This document shows, piece by piece, positions 16,694-25,863 of a stretch of 64,000 nucleotides of DNA. Both the position numbers and the translations under genes were made by a program. The DNA is taken from positions 868,001-932,000 of the forward strand of contig NZ_CAKAKH010000001.1 in NCBI RefSeq assembly GCF_916618885.1, read 5' to 3'. The notes beneath the pieces were generated by a model. That model saw only the letters and a list, made by a program, of their open reading frames with translations, was not told the DNA's origin and ran no database searches. Position 1 is the stretch's first letter, and each line of letters opens with the position of its first letter. The stretch is from Marinilactibacillus sp. Marseille-P9653. Its GTDB lineage: Bacteria; Bacillota; Bacilli; Lactobacillales; Carnobacteriaceae_A.

Positions 16694-17397
16694 TCGTTAA
16701 TGCCCTCCCAAAAATCAGATGTGTTCGCAGCTTTACCGACAATTGCTGCCTTGACGCCAACTGCTTCTAATTCTTTCATATCTTGAAGACTGCGAATACC
16801 ACCTGAAGCTGTAATCGGATGTGGGGATAGTTCAACGAGTCGAGCCGTTAATTCAACATTTGGACCACCCATTTTACCGTCTTTAGAGATATCTGTATAG
16901 ATAATACCACCTAAATCATAAGTAGCTGTTTCTTTAGCGATATCGTAAATTGTACGTTCTTCAGTTTCAGTCCAACCATTTACAGCGACTTGATCTTTCA
17001 TCGCATCCAGTCCTAGATAAATTTTACCTGGATATTTTACAGTCATTTCTTTCAGCCAAGGTAAATCTTTCAAACCACGTGTACCGACAATAATATAAGA
17101 AGCGCCATTATCAAGGTAATATTGAATCGATTCTTCAGATCGGATGCCGCCACCGATTTCAATAGGCACATGACTAGTTTGCATCAATTTAGTAATAAAG
17201 GCTTTTTCAGCGGGTTTTTGGTGAAGAGCACCCATCAAGTCAACAATATGAATACGTGCAACTTGCTCAAACTGGTTATAAAAGGCAATAGCTTCTTCAG
17301 CCGTACGACTCATTACTTCTTTTGATTCGTATTTTCCTTCAGTTAACCGTACGCTTTGCTGATCGATCAAGTCGATTGCCGGCCATAATTCTATCAT
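16690..17397 (-). CDS. hisA: phosphoribosylformimino-5-aminoimidazole carboxamide ribotide isomerase
   Basis: Amadori isomerase converting ProFAR to PRFAR. The barrel opens with WPAIDLIDQQSVRL (catalytic Asp) and the second acid is in YTDISKDGKMGGPN; phosphate sites are IGGGIRSEE and ASGGIRSL. 235 aa, as expected. Its 4-nt overlaps with hisH and hisF fit the compact operon. Confidence 0.95.
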   Translation of the reverse strand: MIELWPAIDLIDQQSVRLTEGKYESKEVMSRTAEEAIAFYNQFEQVARIHIVDLMGALHQKPAEKAFITKLMQTSHVPIEIGGGIRSEESIQYYLDNGASYIIVGTRGLKDLPWLKEMTVKYPGKIYLGLDAMKDQVAVNGWTETEERTIYDIAKETATYDLGGIIYTDISKDGKMGGPNVELTARLVELSPHPITASGGIRSLQDMKELEAVGVKAAIVGKAANTSDFWEGINE

Positions 17398-17972
17398 GAT
17401 ATAAACCCACCTTTTAATGCTTGATCTAGTATTTTAAGTCCTTTTTCGCCACTTTTTTCTGGGTGGAACTGAATCCCAATAATGTGATCTTTTTGTACGA
17501 TTGCGACAACGTCTTCTTCGTATTCTGAAGTAGCAACGACATTTTCATCCGTGTGTACTTTGAAAGAGTGGATAAAATAAACGTCATCATTTAACGAAGG
17601 CACTTCAGAAGACAGTTTATTCCAGCCTAGGTGAGGAACCGTTACGTTTCCAGTGATTTTTTTAACATCACCAGGAAGGTAGCCAAGTCCATTGACATTT
17701 CCTTCTTCAGAAGAGTCAAACAAAAGCTGCATCCCCAAGCAAATACCTACAAATGGTTTGGTTTCTTTTAATTCTTCTAGAACAGGTAAAAGACCAAGCT
17801 GCTGAATTCTATTCATAGCATCTTTAAAATGTCCTACACCTGGTAAAATAATACGATCAGCTTGCTTGAGTCGTTCTTCGTCATGCGTGATTTCCACTTC
17901 ATATCCTAAATATTCTAGAGCATTGGTAAGATTCGCAATGTTACCTAGCCCATAGTCTACTATGGCGATCAT
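17394..17972 (-). CDS. hisH: imidazole glycerol phosphate synthase, glutaminase subunit
   Basis: Class I glutamine amidotransferase that feeds ammonia to HisF. The nucleophile elbow GICLGMQLLF carries the Cys; the His and Glu of the triad are in FHPEKSG near the C-terminus; the oxyanion region LPGVGHF is present. 192 aa, slightly short but complete. Overlaps hisB and hisA by 4 nt each. Confidence 0.95.
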   Translation of the reverse strand: MIAIVDYGLGNIANLTNALEYLGYEVEITHDEERLKQADRIILPGVGHFKDAMNRIQQLGLLPVLEELKETKPFVGICLGMQLLFDSSEEGNVNGLGYLPGDVKKITGNVTVPHLGWNKLSSEVPSLNDDVYFIHSFKVHTDENVVATSEYEEDVVAIVQKDHIIGIQFHPEKSGEKGLKILDQALKGGFIS

Positions 17973-18550
17973 TCTTCAATCACTCCTTTAGAGGAAGGAA
18001 GTCTATCGATTTCTGAGTTGCTCAAAGCGATTCTCAGACTCTGAGCAAAAGCTTTGAACAAAGCTTCAATTTCATGATGCGTATTGCCGCCTCGAATTAA
18101 ATCTAGATGAGTGGTTAAACGAGCATTGATGGATAACGCATAGAAAAATTCTTTCACAAGTTCAACATCGAATGATCCAACTGTTTGAGCAGAAAATTGT
18201 GCTTCAAAGTGAAGGAAAGGACGGCCACTAACATCGACAACAGAACGAGCGAGCGTTTCATCCATCGGGACATAAGCCGTTCCGTAACGCTGGATACTAG
18301 ATTTATCAACATTCAGCTCAGCGATCGCTTGACCTAATAAAATCCCAACATCTTCCGTTGTGTGGTGATCATCGACATCCAAGTCACCATCCACCTTAAT
18401 ATCAAAGATAAAATGCCCATGAAATGCCAGCAAGTCTAACATATGATTCAAAAAACCTACACCTGTATCAATTGTAGAAGCCGATAAGCCGCGTTCAACT
18501 GACAAGTGAATAGCAGTTTCTTTTGTTATGCGTTCTTTCTTGATGACCAT
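17969..18550 (-). CDS. hisB: imidazoleglycerol-phosphate dehydratase
   Basis: Mn-dependent dehydration of IGP. Metal-binding motifs DDHHTTEDVGI and HHEIEALFKA are both present, together with GFLNHMLDLLAFHG. A monofunctional 193-aa form without the phosphatase domain; that step is supplied by hisJ on the other strand. GGAGAG precedes its ATG inside the 3' end of hisC (25-nt overlap). Confidence 0.95.
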   Translation of the reverse strand: MVIKKERITKETAIHLSVERGLSASTIDTGVGFLNHMLDLLAFHGHFIFDIKVDGDLDVDDHHTTEDVGILLGQAIAELNVDKSSIQRYGTAYVPMDETLARSVVDVSGRPFLHFEAQFSAQTVGSFDVELVKEFFYALSINARLTTHLDLIRGGNTHHEIEALFKAFAQSLRIALSNSEIDRLPSSKGVIEE

Positions 18551-19545
18551 TTTTCATCTCTCCAATTTTGAATAATTTTTCTGATTTCTTCTAATTGATC
18601 TTCTTTAGCAATTGAATAACGGACTGCATTTTTGAGAGATGGCGATTCTTCTTCAGGATACATACGAGGAAGAAATCCATTTTCAACAATATAATTACCA
18701 AGATCCATGGCGTCCTCACCATAAGTGAACAAGAAGTTTGTACTACTTTTTAGCATTGGAATAATGTCTCCAACTTCATCTTTGAAAACACTGTGAAGTT
18801 GTCTGGAAAGAGAACGGTTCAGTTCAATAAATTTCTCTAGTCTTTCCGGTTGGTTCAATAAATGAACTGCTACGTTTAATGAGAAGGTGTTTAATGGATA
18901 AGGATGTGCAATGGAGTCTAGAAGATCCATTGTTTTACGGGTGGACGTAGCGACGCCTATTCTTAATCCTGCTAGACCGTAAACTTTAGAAAGTGTGCGT
19001 AACCGAATGATGTGATCTCCTTCAGGAGGTGCCACTGTGTTTTCTACAAATTCTCCGTAGGCTTCGTCTAAAATAAAGTACCCGTCAACTTCTTTCATCA
19101 ACTCAGCGGCTTTTACGATAAAGTCTTGAGGGTGCAGTGTACCAAAAGGATTATTCGGTTGTGAAAAAATAAATACAGAAGGGCGCAAAGCTTTGATTTG
19201 CTTGTAAACTTCTTCGTAGTCAAATGTAAAATCTTCATTTGCAGGAAGTTTGATGATTTCACGTCCAAACTGTTTTGCATAAACGTCATACATAACAAAG
19301 TCAGGATCAAAAGTCAGTATAGGACCTTCGCCTAATACGATAATGGCTTTTTGAATCCACTCATCTGAACCATTAGCAAATGAAACCAGTTCTGGATCCA
19401 GTTGATTGAACTTGGCATAACTTTGTTGTAAATCTTGGTATTCATTTTCCGAGTACTGATTGAACTGAGTATCAATCGCTATTTTTGCAATCTCTTCTTC
19501 AGTTAATGCTCTATAAGGACTTTCATTTTTATCAATTCTGATCAT
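18526..19545 (-). CDS. hisC: histidinol-phosphate aminotransferase
   Basis: PLP enzyme converting imidazole acetol phosphate to histidinol phosphate. SQPNNPFGT, the Asp of LDEAYGEF and the PLP-binding Lys in TLSKVYGLAGLRIG are visible, plus a C-terminal RYSIAKEDQ segment. 339 aa, the shorter variety found in several Lactobacillales. It overlaps hisD by 14 nt. Confidence 0.92.
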   Translation of the reverse strand: MIRIDKNESPYRALTEEEIAKIAIDTQFNQYSENEYQDLQQSYAKFNQLDPELVSFANGSDEWIQKAIIVLGEGPILTFDPDFVMYDVYAKQFGREIIKLPANEDFTFDYEEVYKQIKALRPSVFIFSQPNNPFGTLHPQDFIVKAAELMKEVDGYFILDEAYGEFVENTVAPPEGDHIIRLRTLSKVYGLAGLRIGVATSTRKTMDLLDSIAHPYPLNTFSLNVAVHLLNQPERLEKFIELNRSLSRQLHSVFKDEVGDIIPMLKSSTNFLFTYGEDAMDLGNYIVENGFLPRMYPEEESPSLKNAVRYSIAKEDQLEEIRKIIQNWRDEKWSSRKNA

Positions 19546-20794
19546 TCAAATTATCCTCCATTCGGTAATAAAGGGAATCACGGTGTGCCTGTAAAGCTTC
19601 TTCTTCTGCAAGGCGTACCCCAGAAGGCGCCATTTCTTCAAATGTTGCTTGAGATAAATGGATAACAGAATTTGTTCTTAAAAAGTCATTCACAGATAGC
19701 CCATTTGAAAAACGGGCATTTCCTCCAGTAGGAAGCACATGGCTAGGACCCGCAACATAATCACCAATTGCTTCAGGAGAACGATCTCCAATAAAAATAG
19801 CACCGGCAGTTGTGATCAAGTCAATGTAACTTTCAGCATCGTTGGTTTGGATGGAGATATGTTCACCTGCAATTAGGTTTACGACTTCAATCGTTTCTTC
19901 TTTTGATGCTGTGTGGACAGAATAGTGATGTTGTTTCAAACTTTCTGCAATAATCGCAGCACGTGATTGAAGAGGTGCTTTTTTCTCAACTTCAGCAAGT
20001 ATTTCTTCTATCTTTTCTTTGGATTCACTAATCAAGAAAGTTCGTGCTTGAACGTCGTGTTCAGCTTGAGCAAGTAAATCATAAGCGACCCAATCTGCTC
20101 TAGTTGATTCATCCACGACCACAACAATTTCACTAGGACCTGCTATGGAATCAATTCCGACGTCTCCGTAAACCAGTTTTTTAGCCATTGCCACAAACTG
20201 GTTTCCAGGTCCTACGATTTTATCTACTTTTTGAATCGTTTCAGTTCCATAAGCAAGTGCAGCCACTGCTTGAGCACCACCGACTTGATAAACATGGTCC
20301 GCTTCTACAATGTAGCAGGCTGCTAAGATGGCTTTTTGAATGCCATCTGCTTGCGGTGGTGTTACGATAATCGTTTCCTTGACGCCAGCAACATTAGCCA
20401 ACACAGTGGTCATCAAGACAGTAGAGACGAGTGGAGCTGTACCGCCAGGGACATAGATACCTACACGATTTAAAGGGTGGATTTTTTGATACAATTCAGA
20501 AGAAGGGCCTTGTTTCCATTTTATAGAACTCTGATACGTTTCAATATTCGCCTTAGCCTCTTCGAGCGCCTTTCTCAGGTCCGCATCGATTGATTCATAA
20601 GCTTCTTTTAAAGTGAAAGACGGAACTTCTAGGTCAGTCAATTCAACAGCGTCAAACTGTTTTGAATAGTCAAACAAGGCTTGATCGCCTTGTTGTTGTA
20701 CAGTTTTGATAATAGACTGAACGCTTTCTAGTAATGTCCAATCAATATCGTTTTTTGTTGCATAAATGTCTTTAAAGGTATTTGTCGTATACAT
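19532..20794 (-). CDS. hisD: histidinol dehydrogenase
   Basis: Zinc enzyme making the last two oxidations, histidinol to histidine. Recognised by GPGNQFVAMAKK, DSIAGPSEIVVV, LLAQAEHD (zinc/catalytic Glu-His) and GPSHVLPTGGNARF followed by LSVNDFLR. 420 aa, family length. Its ATG follows hisG after a single nucleotide. Confidence 0.95.
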   Translation of the reverse strand: MYTTNTFKDIYATKNDIDWTLLESVQSIIKTVQQQGDQALFDYSKQFDAVELTDLEVPSFTLKEAYESIDADLRKALEEAKANIETYQSSIKWKQGPSSELYQKIHPLNRVGIYVPGGTAPLVSTVLMTTVLANVAGVKETIIVTPPQADGIQKAILAACYIVEADHVYQVGGAQAVAALAYGTETIQKVDKIVGPGNQFVAMAKKLVYGDVGIDSIAGPSEIVVVVDESTRADWVAYDLLAQAEHDVQARTFLISESKEKIEEILAEVEKKAPLQSRAAIIAESLKQHHYSVHTASKEETIEVVNLIAGEHISIQTNDAESYIDLITTAGAIFIGDRSPEAIGDYVAGPSHVLPTGGNARFSNGLSVNDFLRTNSVIHLSQATFEEMAPSGVRLAEEEALQAHRDSLYYRMEDNLNDQN

Positions 20795-20795
20795 A

Positions 20796-21398
20796 TCAGT
20801 TCATCCTTAATTGATTCATTATGGTCTGAATCTCATCATTTTTCGCAAAATACGCATGTTTATTTGAAATCAGACGAGCATTAATCTCATCTAGTTGAAT
20901 TTGTTCATAAAGACCATTTTCTCTAAGTGTTGTTCCTGTTTGTACGATATCCATGATCGCATCAGCCATATCAATCGTAGCAGCAAGTTCCACTGAACCT
21001 TTTAGTTGAATGATTTTGACGGGTTGCATGATGGAGTCAAAATATTTTTTTGTAAAATTGACATATTTTGTAGCAACTACGGGATAAGTTTCTTGTGGTT
21101 CTTTGGCCGCGACCGCAAAATGGCAATAACCAAAAGGTAAGTCCATCAAGTTATTGATTTGACGGTCTTGTTCAAATAAAACGTCACTCCCTGTAATTCC
21201 AAGGTCTGCAACGCCTTCTTCCACATAAACGGGAACATCTTCACCTTTAACCAGTAAGAATCTCACGTCTTCCAATTCAACAACGAGTTCTCTTGAAATA
21301 GATTTTAACGCGGTACTCCAACTAGTCAATTCTTTTTCATCAAGATAGTTTATAAAATCTTTTAATTGTCTTCCTTTAGATAATGCAATCGTGATCAT
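20796..21398 (-). CDS. hisG: ATP phosphoribosyltransferase, short form catalytic subunit
   Basis: First committed step of the pathway. 200 aa, with a periplasmic-binding-like fold and the phosphoribosyl loop in DIVQTGTTLRENGL. The short form lacks the C-terminal regulatory domain and needs HisZ, which is encoded immediately upstream. Feedback by histidine is therefore expected to act through the HisG-HisZ complex. Confidence 0.95.
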   Translation of the reverse strand: MITIALSKGRQLKDFINYLDEKELTSWSTALKSISRELVVELEDVRFLLVKGEDVPVYVEEGVADLGITGSDVLFEQDRQINNLMDLPFGYCHFAVAAKEPQETYPVVATKYVNFTKKYFDSIMQPVKIIQLKGSVELAATIDMADAIMDIVQTGTTLRENGLYEQIQLDEINARLISNKHAYFAKNDEIQTIMNQLRMN

Positions 21399-21437
21399 AA
21401 ATCCTATTCCTCCGTCTAATGTTTTTAAAGAAAATGA

Positions 21438-22268
21438 TTAGATGTTCAAACCGATACCAAATGCGTTAGAAGGGCTTGAATACTGACCACCCGATGCAAT
21501 GGGTTCAACTTTATCTTCTGCATACAATTGAATCGAAATACCTTTATAGTAAGACTGTGAAGGCAAAGCTAGCATGTCTCCGTATACATAAGTAACCTGT
21601 TCTTCATTCAGTATGGCTTCCCATTGAGTCATTTCTTCAATATGACGTTTTAGATGAGGCATATGTTCTTTGACATAGCTTGATTGTTTGGCAGCCGGTT
21701 GAGCCATTAAGGCGATGATTGGATGCTCTGCGCCCAATTTTGCTTTTAGTGCATCTCTATTGCGTTCTTTAATATATTTGCGAGTGAGTTCATCAGATAA
21801 ATCTTCTTCAGATAATAGGTTTTTTAATAATGTATTATGGCTGATAACGGCTACAGATAAAGGTAAAGCTAACGATTCCTTGATATAAGCAACCATTTGT
21901 TTCAAAACGGCCATCTGTTTTTGAATGTCTCCTGTAAAGGTTTCAAGACCATATTGATGTTTTTCAGTTGTTAATGTGTAAACAGGTCCAGAGTATGCAA
22001 TGGTCTCAGAATGTAGTTGATATTTTTGACGATACCGTACAATGGCATTTGTCCAATCGCTTCTAAGCGCATACAGTGAACCTTCGTGTTGCCATTTATG
22101 GCGTTCGTTCATTAATCCTAAATCGTCTTCTGACAATTTAGTCCAGTCGAATTGTTCGATAGCGGATAAATCGATCAAATCGTAGCCCAATCCATGGAAA
22201 TGATGGAGGAAGTCCAGTTCTTGTCTTTTTTGATGGAGTATGGATTTGTTAAGGCTAATAGAGTTCAT
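21438..22268 (-). CDS. hisZ: ATP phosphoribosyltransferase regulatory subunit
   Basis: Class II histidyl-tRNA-synthetase-like protein without synthetase activity, required by short HisG. The motif-2-like region (WQHEGSLYALRSDWTNAIVR) and the GGQYSS...FGIG end are visible. At 276 aa it is shorter than many HisZ proteins (about 320-390) and starts directly with the catalytic-like core. First gene of the minus-strand operon; GGAAGGA precedes the ATG. Confidence 0.85.
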   Translation of the reverse strand: MNSISLNKSILHQKRQELDFLHHFHGLGYDLIDLSAIEQFDWTKLSEDDLGLMNERHKWQHEGSLYALRSDWTNAIVRYRQKYQLHSETIAYSGPVYTLTTEKHQYGLETFTGDIQKQMAVLKQMVAYIKESLALPLSVAVISHNTLLKNLLSEEDLSDELTRKYIKERNRDALKAKLGAEHPIIALMAQPAAKQSSYVKEHMPHLKRHIEEMTQWEAILNEEQVTYVYGDMLALPSQSYYKGISIQLYAEDKVEPIASGGQYSSPSNAFGIGLNI

Positions 22269-22318
22269 AATAATTCCTTCCTCGTTTCTATTTTTTTCAA
22301 GTTCTGATACAATCAGAC

Positions 22319-22347
22319 TTGTTATTAGTAAGTTTTACCAATAACAA
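22319..22347. promoter_or_regulatory. 29-bp palindrome between hisZ and hisJ
   Basis: TTGTTATTAGTAA - GTT - TTACCAATAACAA: 13-bp arms with one mismatch. It lies in the 193-nt divergent intergenic region, about 50 nt before hisZ and 115 nt before hisJ. No T-box or leader peptide for histidine is present, so a repressor operator for both units is a reasonable inference. The cognate regulator is not in the window. Confidence 0.55.
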
Positions 22348-22461
22348 AAATAGTACCATAAACTAGGATTTATATGAATAGATTCAATGAAATTAATGCG
22401 GTACACTAGTTGAGTACGAGATAATAAAAGAGACAATACTATTTAGAAAGTAGGTAGGATA

Positions 22462-23241
22462 ATGACGATAGATGGACACGTACATACGCAATATTGTCCT
22501 CATGGATCCGATCATAAAATGGAAGCATATGTAAAGGTCGCTATTGATAAAGGTATCAATGCCTTGACCTTCACGGAACACGCACCCTTACCAATAGAAG
22601 ATACGGCGCCTACAAAAGACAGCGCAATGGCCGAAAATACAGTCTATGAATATTTGAAAGAGGCAAGAGGACTCCAAGCAAAATATGGCCATAAAATTCA
22701 AATCAATGCAGGATTTGAGATTGATTATATTGAAGGGAAAGAACAAGAGACACAGTTATTTCTTGAGCAGTATCCTGAAGCAATTCCTCATTCTATATTA
22801 AGTGTGCATTTTTTGAGACTGCCAGACGGTTCTTATTACTGTATCGATTATAGTAAAGAATCCTTTATTGAAAAAGCTAAAGAAGTAGGATTTGATACAT
22901 TATATAAACTTTACGAAAACACAGTCCGCAAAGCTTTATCAAATCCATATGGAGAACTGACACCCCAAAAAATCGGTCATATTAATCTAATTCACAAGTT
23001 TAGTAAAGGATATGATTACACGGATACAATTAATTGGAAAAAGTTATTAATATTGGCTAAAAAAAATCAATACAAGTTAGATTATAATTTTGCTGGTATA
23101 GATAAAGCCTATTACGGTAAAACGTATCCTGATGAAGATATTTTAAAAGAGGCAAAAAAAATGGAGCTTGTTCTTGAAACAGGGTCTGATGCACACCGAC
23201 CAGAAGAAGTTGGTCGATACTTTATGGAAGGAGAGAATTGA
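22462..23241 (+). CDS. hisJ: histidinol-phosphatase, PHP family
   Basis: Dephosphorylates histidinol phosphate, the step missing from the monofunctional hisB. The PHP metal sites are clear: DGHVHTQYCPHG at the N-terminus, FTEHAP, a Glu in GFEIDYIEG, SVHFL, GHINLIHKF and the late GSDAHRPEEVG. 259 aa. It is divergent from hisZ, so the ten genes reconstitute the pathway from PRPP/ATP to histidine. The next gene starts after one nucleotide. Confidence 0.92.
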   Translation: MTIDGHVHTQYCPHGSDHKMEAYVKVAIDKGINALTFTEHAPLPIEDTAPTKDSAMAENTVYEYLKEARGLQAKYGHKIQINAGFEIDYIEGKEQETQLFLEQYPEAIPHSILSVHFLRLPDGSYYCIDYSKESFIEKAKEVGFDTLYKLYENTVRKALSNPYGELTPQKIGHINLIHKFSKGYDYTDTINWKKLLILAKKNQYKLDYNFAGIDKAYYGKTYPDEDILKEAKKMELVLETGSDAHRPEEVGRYFMEGEN

Positions 23242-23242
23242 A

Positions 23243-23464
23243 ATGGCAGGAATTGAATTTGAAATTATGGAACATATTGGAACCATCAGCGAAGGTAAAA
23301 GCGGTTGGAAAAAAGAACTTAATTTGGTAAGTTGGAATGGTAACGATCCAAAGTTTGATATCAGAGACTGGAGTCCGGATTATTCGAAAATGGGAAAAGG
23401 TCTAACTTTATCTGCTGAAGATTTGACCTCTTTGAAAAAAGTTTTAGATAAAATGGAGCTATAA
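23243..23464 (+). CDS. YdbC/PC4-like ssDNA-binding protein
   Basis: 73 aa, from ATG 23243 with GGAAGGAG overlapping the end of hisJ; a longer frame starting at 23168 only extends into hisJ. The sequence (FEIMEHIGTISE, KSGWKKELNLVSWN, PKFDIRDWSPDYSKMGKGLTLS) is typical of YdbC-like proteins with the PC4/p15 fold that bind single-stranded DNA or RNA. It probably shares the hisJ transcript; no link to histidine synthesis is known. Confidence 0.85.
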   Translation: MAGIEFEIMEHIGTISEGKSGWKKELNLVSWNGNDPKFDIRDWSPDYSKMGKGLTLSAEDLTSLKKVLDKMEL

Positions 23465-23612
23465 AAACTGAATTCATAAAACTTTGAACAAAAGTATATT
23501 ACTACGAGAATGTTTATTACGAATTTGTAGTTTTTTATTGCATTTGGTAAGATAAAGAGTATAATGAATTTAGTTACAAAAAGTAAGATTCAAAAGAGGG
23601 AGAGAATTAAAC

Positions 23613-24209
23613 ATGCAATTTTTAGATGAATTAAAAACACGTCGTTCGATTTATAGCTTAGGAAGTGATGTTTCAACATCAGAAGAAGAACTAATCACTT
23701 TGATCAAAGATGTTGTTAAAGAATCACCAACATCATTTAACTCTCAAACATCTAGAGCAGTTATTCTTTTTAATGATGAACATAAAAAATTATGGTCAAT
23801 CACTGAAGAGTTACTTAAACCATTAACTCCAGAAGCAGCTTTCCCAAATACTCAAGCTAAACTACAAGGTTTTGCTCAAGCTAAGGGAACTGTATTATTC
23901 TTCGAAGATCAAGACGTTGTTAAAAACTTGCAAGAACAATTTGCACTTTACGCTGAAAACTTCCCAATCTGGTCTGACCAAGCAAGCGGAATTGCTCAAG
24001 TAAACGTGTGGACTGCATTAGCACAATTAAACATTGGCGCTAACTTACAACACTATAACCCAGTAATCGATGAAAGAGTTGCTCAAGAATGGGGTACTCC
24101 GGAAAACTGGAAACTAAGAGGACAATTAGTATTTGGTTCACCAAAAGCTCCAGCTGGAGATAAAGAATACATGAACGACGAAGATCGTTTCAAAGTATTC
24201 GGTAACTAA
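23613..24209 (+). CDS. nitroreductase family protein (FRM2/Hbn1-like)
   Basis: 198-aa FMN-dependent oxidoreductase. The N-terminal TRRSIYSLG and SPTSFNSQTSRAVIL stretches form the FMN site; GIAQVNVWTALAQLNIGANLQHYNP is the family's dimer/FMN helix and GSPKAP the C-terminal turn. It fits the short fatty-acid-repression/Hbn1 branch better than NfsB. Codon use is strongly biased (CAA, GCT, CCA), suggesting high expression. GGGAGAG precedes ATG and a terminator follows. Confidence 0.85.
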   Translation: MQFLDELKTRRSIYSLGSDVSTSEEELITLIKDVVKESPTSFNSQTSRAVILFNDEHKKLWSITEELLKPLTPEAAFPNTQAKLQGFAQAKGTVLFFEDQDVVKNLQEQFALYAENFPIWSDQASGIAQVNVWTALAQLNIGANLQHYNPVIDERVAQEWGTPENWKLRGQLVFGSPKAPAGDKEYMNDEDRFKVFGN

Positions 24210-24224
24210 TACAATAATCTAAAG

Positions 24225-24261
24225 AAACGATCTCTCCTGAAAACGGAGAGATCGTTTTTTT
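24225..24261. terminator. bidirectional terminator
   Basis: Perfect 13-bp stem (AAACGATCTCTCC / GGAGAGATCGTTT), 7-nt loop and T-run, between the convergent nitroreductase and GNAT genes. Confidence 0.85.
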
Positions 24262-25015
24262 AATCTTCTATTTTTTCAAGCACTAGCTCAGTCCAACCGA
24301 GTTTAAATCCGGATCGGATAGCTAAGTTGATTGATTTTGTATGAGTGAACTGTGTACTGTATACAGGAAGAACCGCTTGATTGTTTCTCATTATGATTTC
24401 ACGAGTCATCGCTTTGACTAAATTTGTTGCAATGCCTTTTGAGTGATGGTCTTCTACAATTTCCACACCAATCTCCCAAGTATATTTACCATTATGATTA
24501 GTTCCAATCATGGCAACGATCTCGTCTTTACTTACGTGAGCAATTCCCAACTTATCAGGATCTGTTTTATCATATAAGAAAGACTCTTCAAACCGTTCAT
24601 CTTCTTTGAACGATACGATTTCTTTTTCTTCGTATATTCTAAGATTTAATGGATCTACTTCGGGTAAAGTCCAGTTTTTGGGAACAAAAAAGGGAGAGTA
24701 GTGATTCAGTTTATACTTAAACGGTTTTAATAATTCGTTTAGTTCGATAAGGCTATCAATTTCACCGAACCATTCTCCTGCACGATTTTTGTAAGTTTCT
24801 TGAAGTTTTTGAGTAAGAGCATGATTCCCTGTTCTACAAAAGATTCGATCTTTGTAAAAAATTAAATCTCCATCGTTACGAGCCCAGTAACGGCTAATCT
24901 CTGAAGGAGGGGATGTTTTAAAAATATGTTCAGAGCCTTCTAACTCTTCTAGTGTACAATTTAGATCAATTGCAAACTGTCTTAATATCAATTGATCGAT
25001 TGTTAATTTTTCCAT
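24260..25015 (-). CDS. GNAT family N-acetyltransferase
   Basis: 251 aa. The start is placed at ATG 25015 because AAAGGAAG lies 8 nt upstream; a longer frame to 25075 runs into the preceding gene. The C-terminal third holds the acetyl-CoA-binding GNAT core (GVEIVEDHHSKGIATNLVKAM, then SINLAIRSGFKLG). The N-terminal 140 residues resemble the extension seen in GNATs of the YkkB/DUF type. Substrate unknown. Downstream partner of another GNAT gene. Confidence 0.75.
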   Translation of the reverse strand: MEKLTIDQLILRQFAIDLNCTLEELEGSEHIFKTSPPSEISRYWARNDGDLIFYKDRIFCRTGNHALTQKLQETYKNRAGEWFGEIDSLIELNELLKPFKYKLNHYSPFFVPKNWTLPEVDPLNLRIYEEKEIVSFKEDERFEESFLYDKTDPDKLGIAHVSKDEIVAMIGTNHNGKYTWEIGVEIVEDHHSKGIATNLVKAMTREIIMRNNQAVLPVYSTQFTHTKSINLAIRSGFKLGWTELVLEKIED

Positions 25016-25046
25016 GAAGGTACTTCCTTTACTTTTTTGTAGATAA

Positions 25047-25724
25047 TCACAAATACAAGACATATGAACGTTCAATATAAGTTGAATCAGCGTTAAATAA
25101 TTTTAGATCTTCTTTTTCATAAACCCAAAAAGTATGAGGATAATCCGGAGAATATGGAAGTGGATTTCCTTGCGAATCTAATTCTCCGATTTTCTGAGTA
25201 GAAGGATCAACCATAAATTTACCAGATGGATAGGGAGACTGCTTTAATTGTCCTTTTACACGGTAGTGCTTTGTCAGTAATTGTGCACCGTTTTTTTGAT
25301 AGAACTGATTAGCTGGTAAATCATCTCTAGTAAAAATCGTTAAATAGTGTACATCTTTACTTTTTAAAATCTGTATGCTTTGATCCCACAAAGATTGTGC
25401 AATACCGAGTTTTTGAAAGTCTGGGTGGATAGCAATAGCATCTACATAAGAACCTTGATAAGCATCTTTTACATACAAATCATTTTTAGTTCTTTCTTCA
25501 GAATATATACCGATATCTATTAGGCCGACCACTTCATCTTTAAACAATGCAACAAGTTCTATTGTTTCCTTATATCCATCCTCTTTTTCAGAATAGATAT
25601 CCTTTTCTTGTGACATTTGATCTATGAATTGACTATGTAAATAAGCAAGTGCTTTACATCTGACCCAGCTTTTTTCGAAAATTGGCTGATAAGGTAGAAT
25701 GGTGAACTCTGAACTTTGCTGCAA
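25047..25724 (-). CDS. GNAT family N-acetyltransferase
   Basis: About 225 aa. TTG 25724 has GAAGGGAG 9 nt upstream, whereas ATG 25754 has no clear site, so the TTG is preferred. The acetyl-CoA motif DAIAIHPDFQKLGIAQSLWDQS (about residues 106-127) and the ANQFYQKNGAQLL helix are typical. A C-terminal extension with TFWVYEKEDLKLF is not part of the core. Forms an operon with the GNAT gene 31 nt downstream; substrate unknown. Confidence 0.75.
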   Translation of the reverse strand: MQQSSEFTILPYQPIFEKSWVRCKALAYLHSQFIDQMSQEKDIYSEKEDGYKETIELVALFKDEVVGLIDIGIYSEERTKNDLYVKDAYQGSYVDAIAIHPDFQKLGIAQSLWDQSIQILKSKDVHYLTIFTRDDLPANQFYQKNGAQLLTKHYRVKGQLKQSPYPSGKFMVDPSTQKIGELDSQGNPLPYSPDYPHTFWVYEKEDLKLFNADSTYIERSYVLYL

Positions 25725-25863
25725 TACAGACAGCTCCCTTCTTTTTAAATCCATTTCTTTTTCATCTTAGCACAGTAAAGTGCCAAAATGTATCAATGAT
25801 TTAAGGTAGATAAAAAACAAATAGAAAATTCTGAATGATCAGAAGCTTTTATTCGGTAAAAAA

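Noticed and set aside
22269-22461. T-box or His leader peptide before hisZ
   Set aside because: No GGTGGTACC-type T-box, no run of His codons and no terminator in the 193-nt gap.
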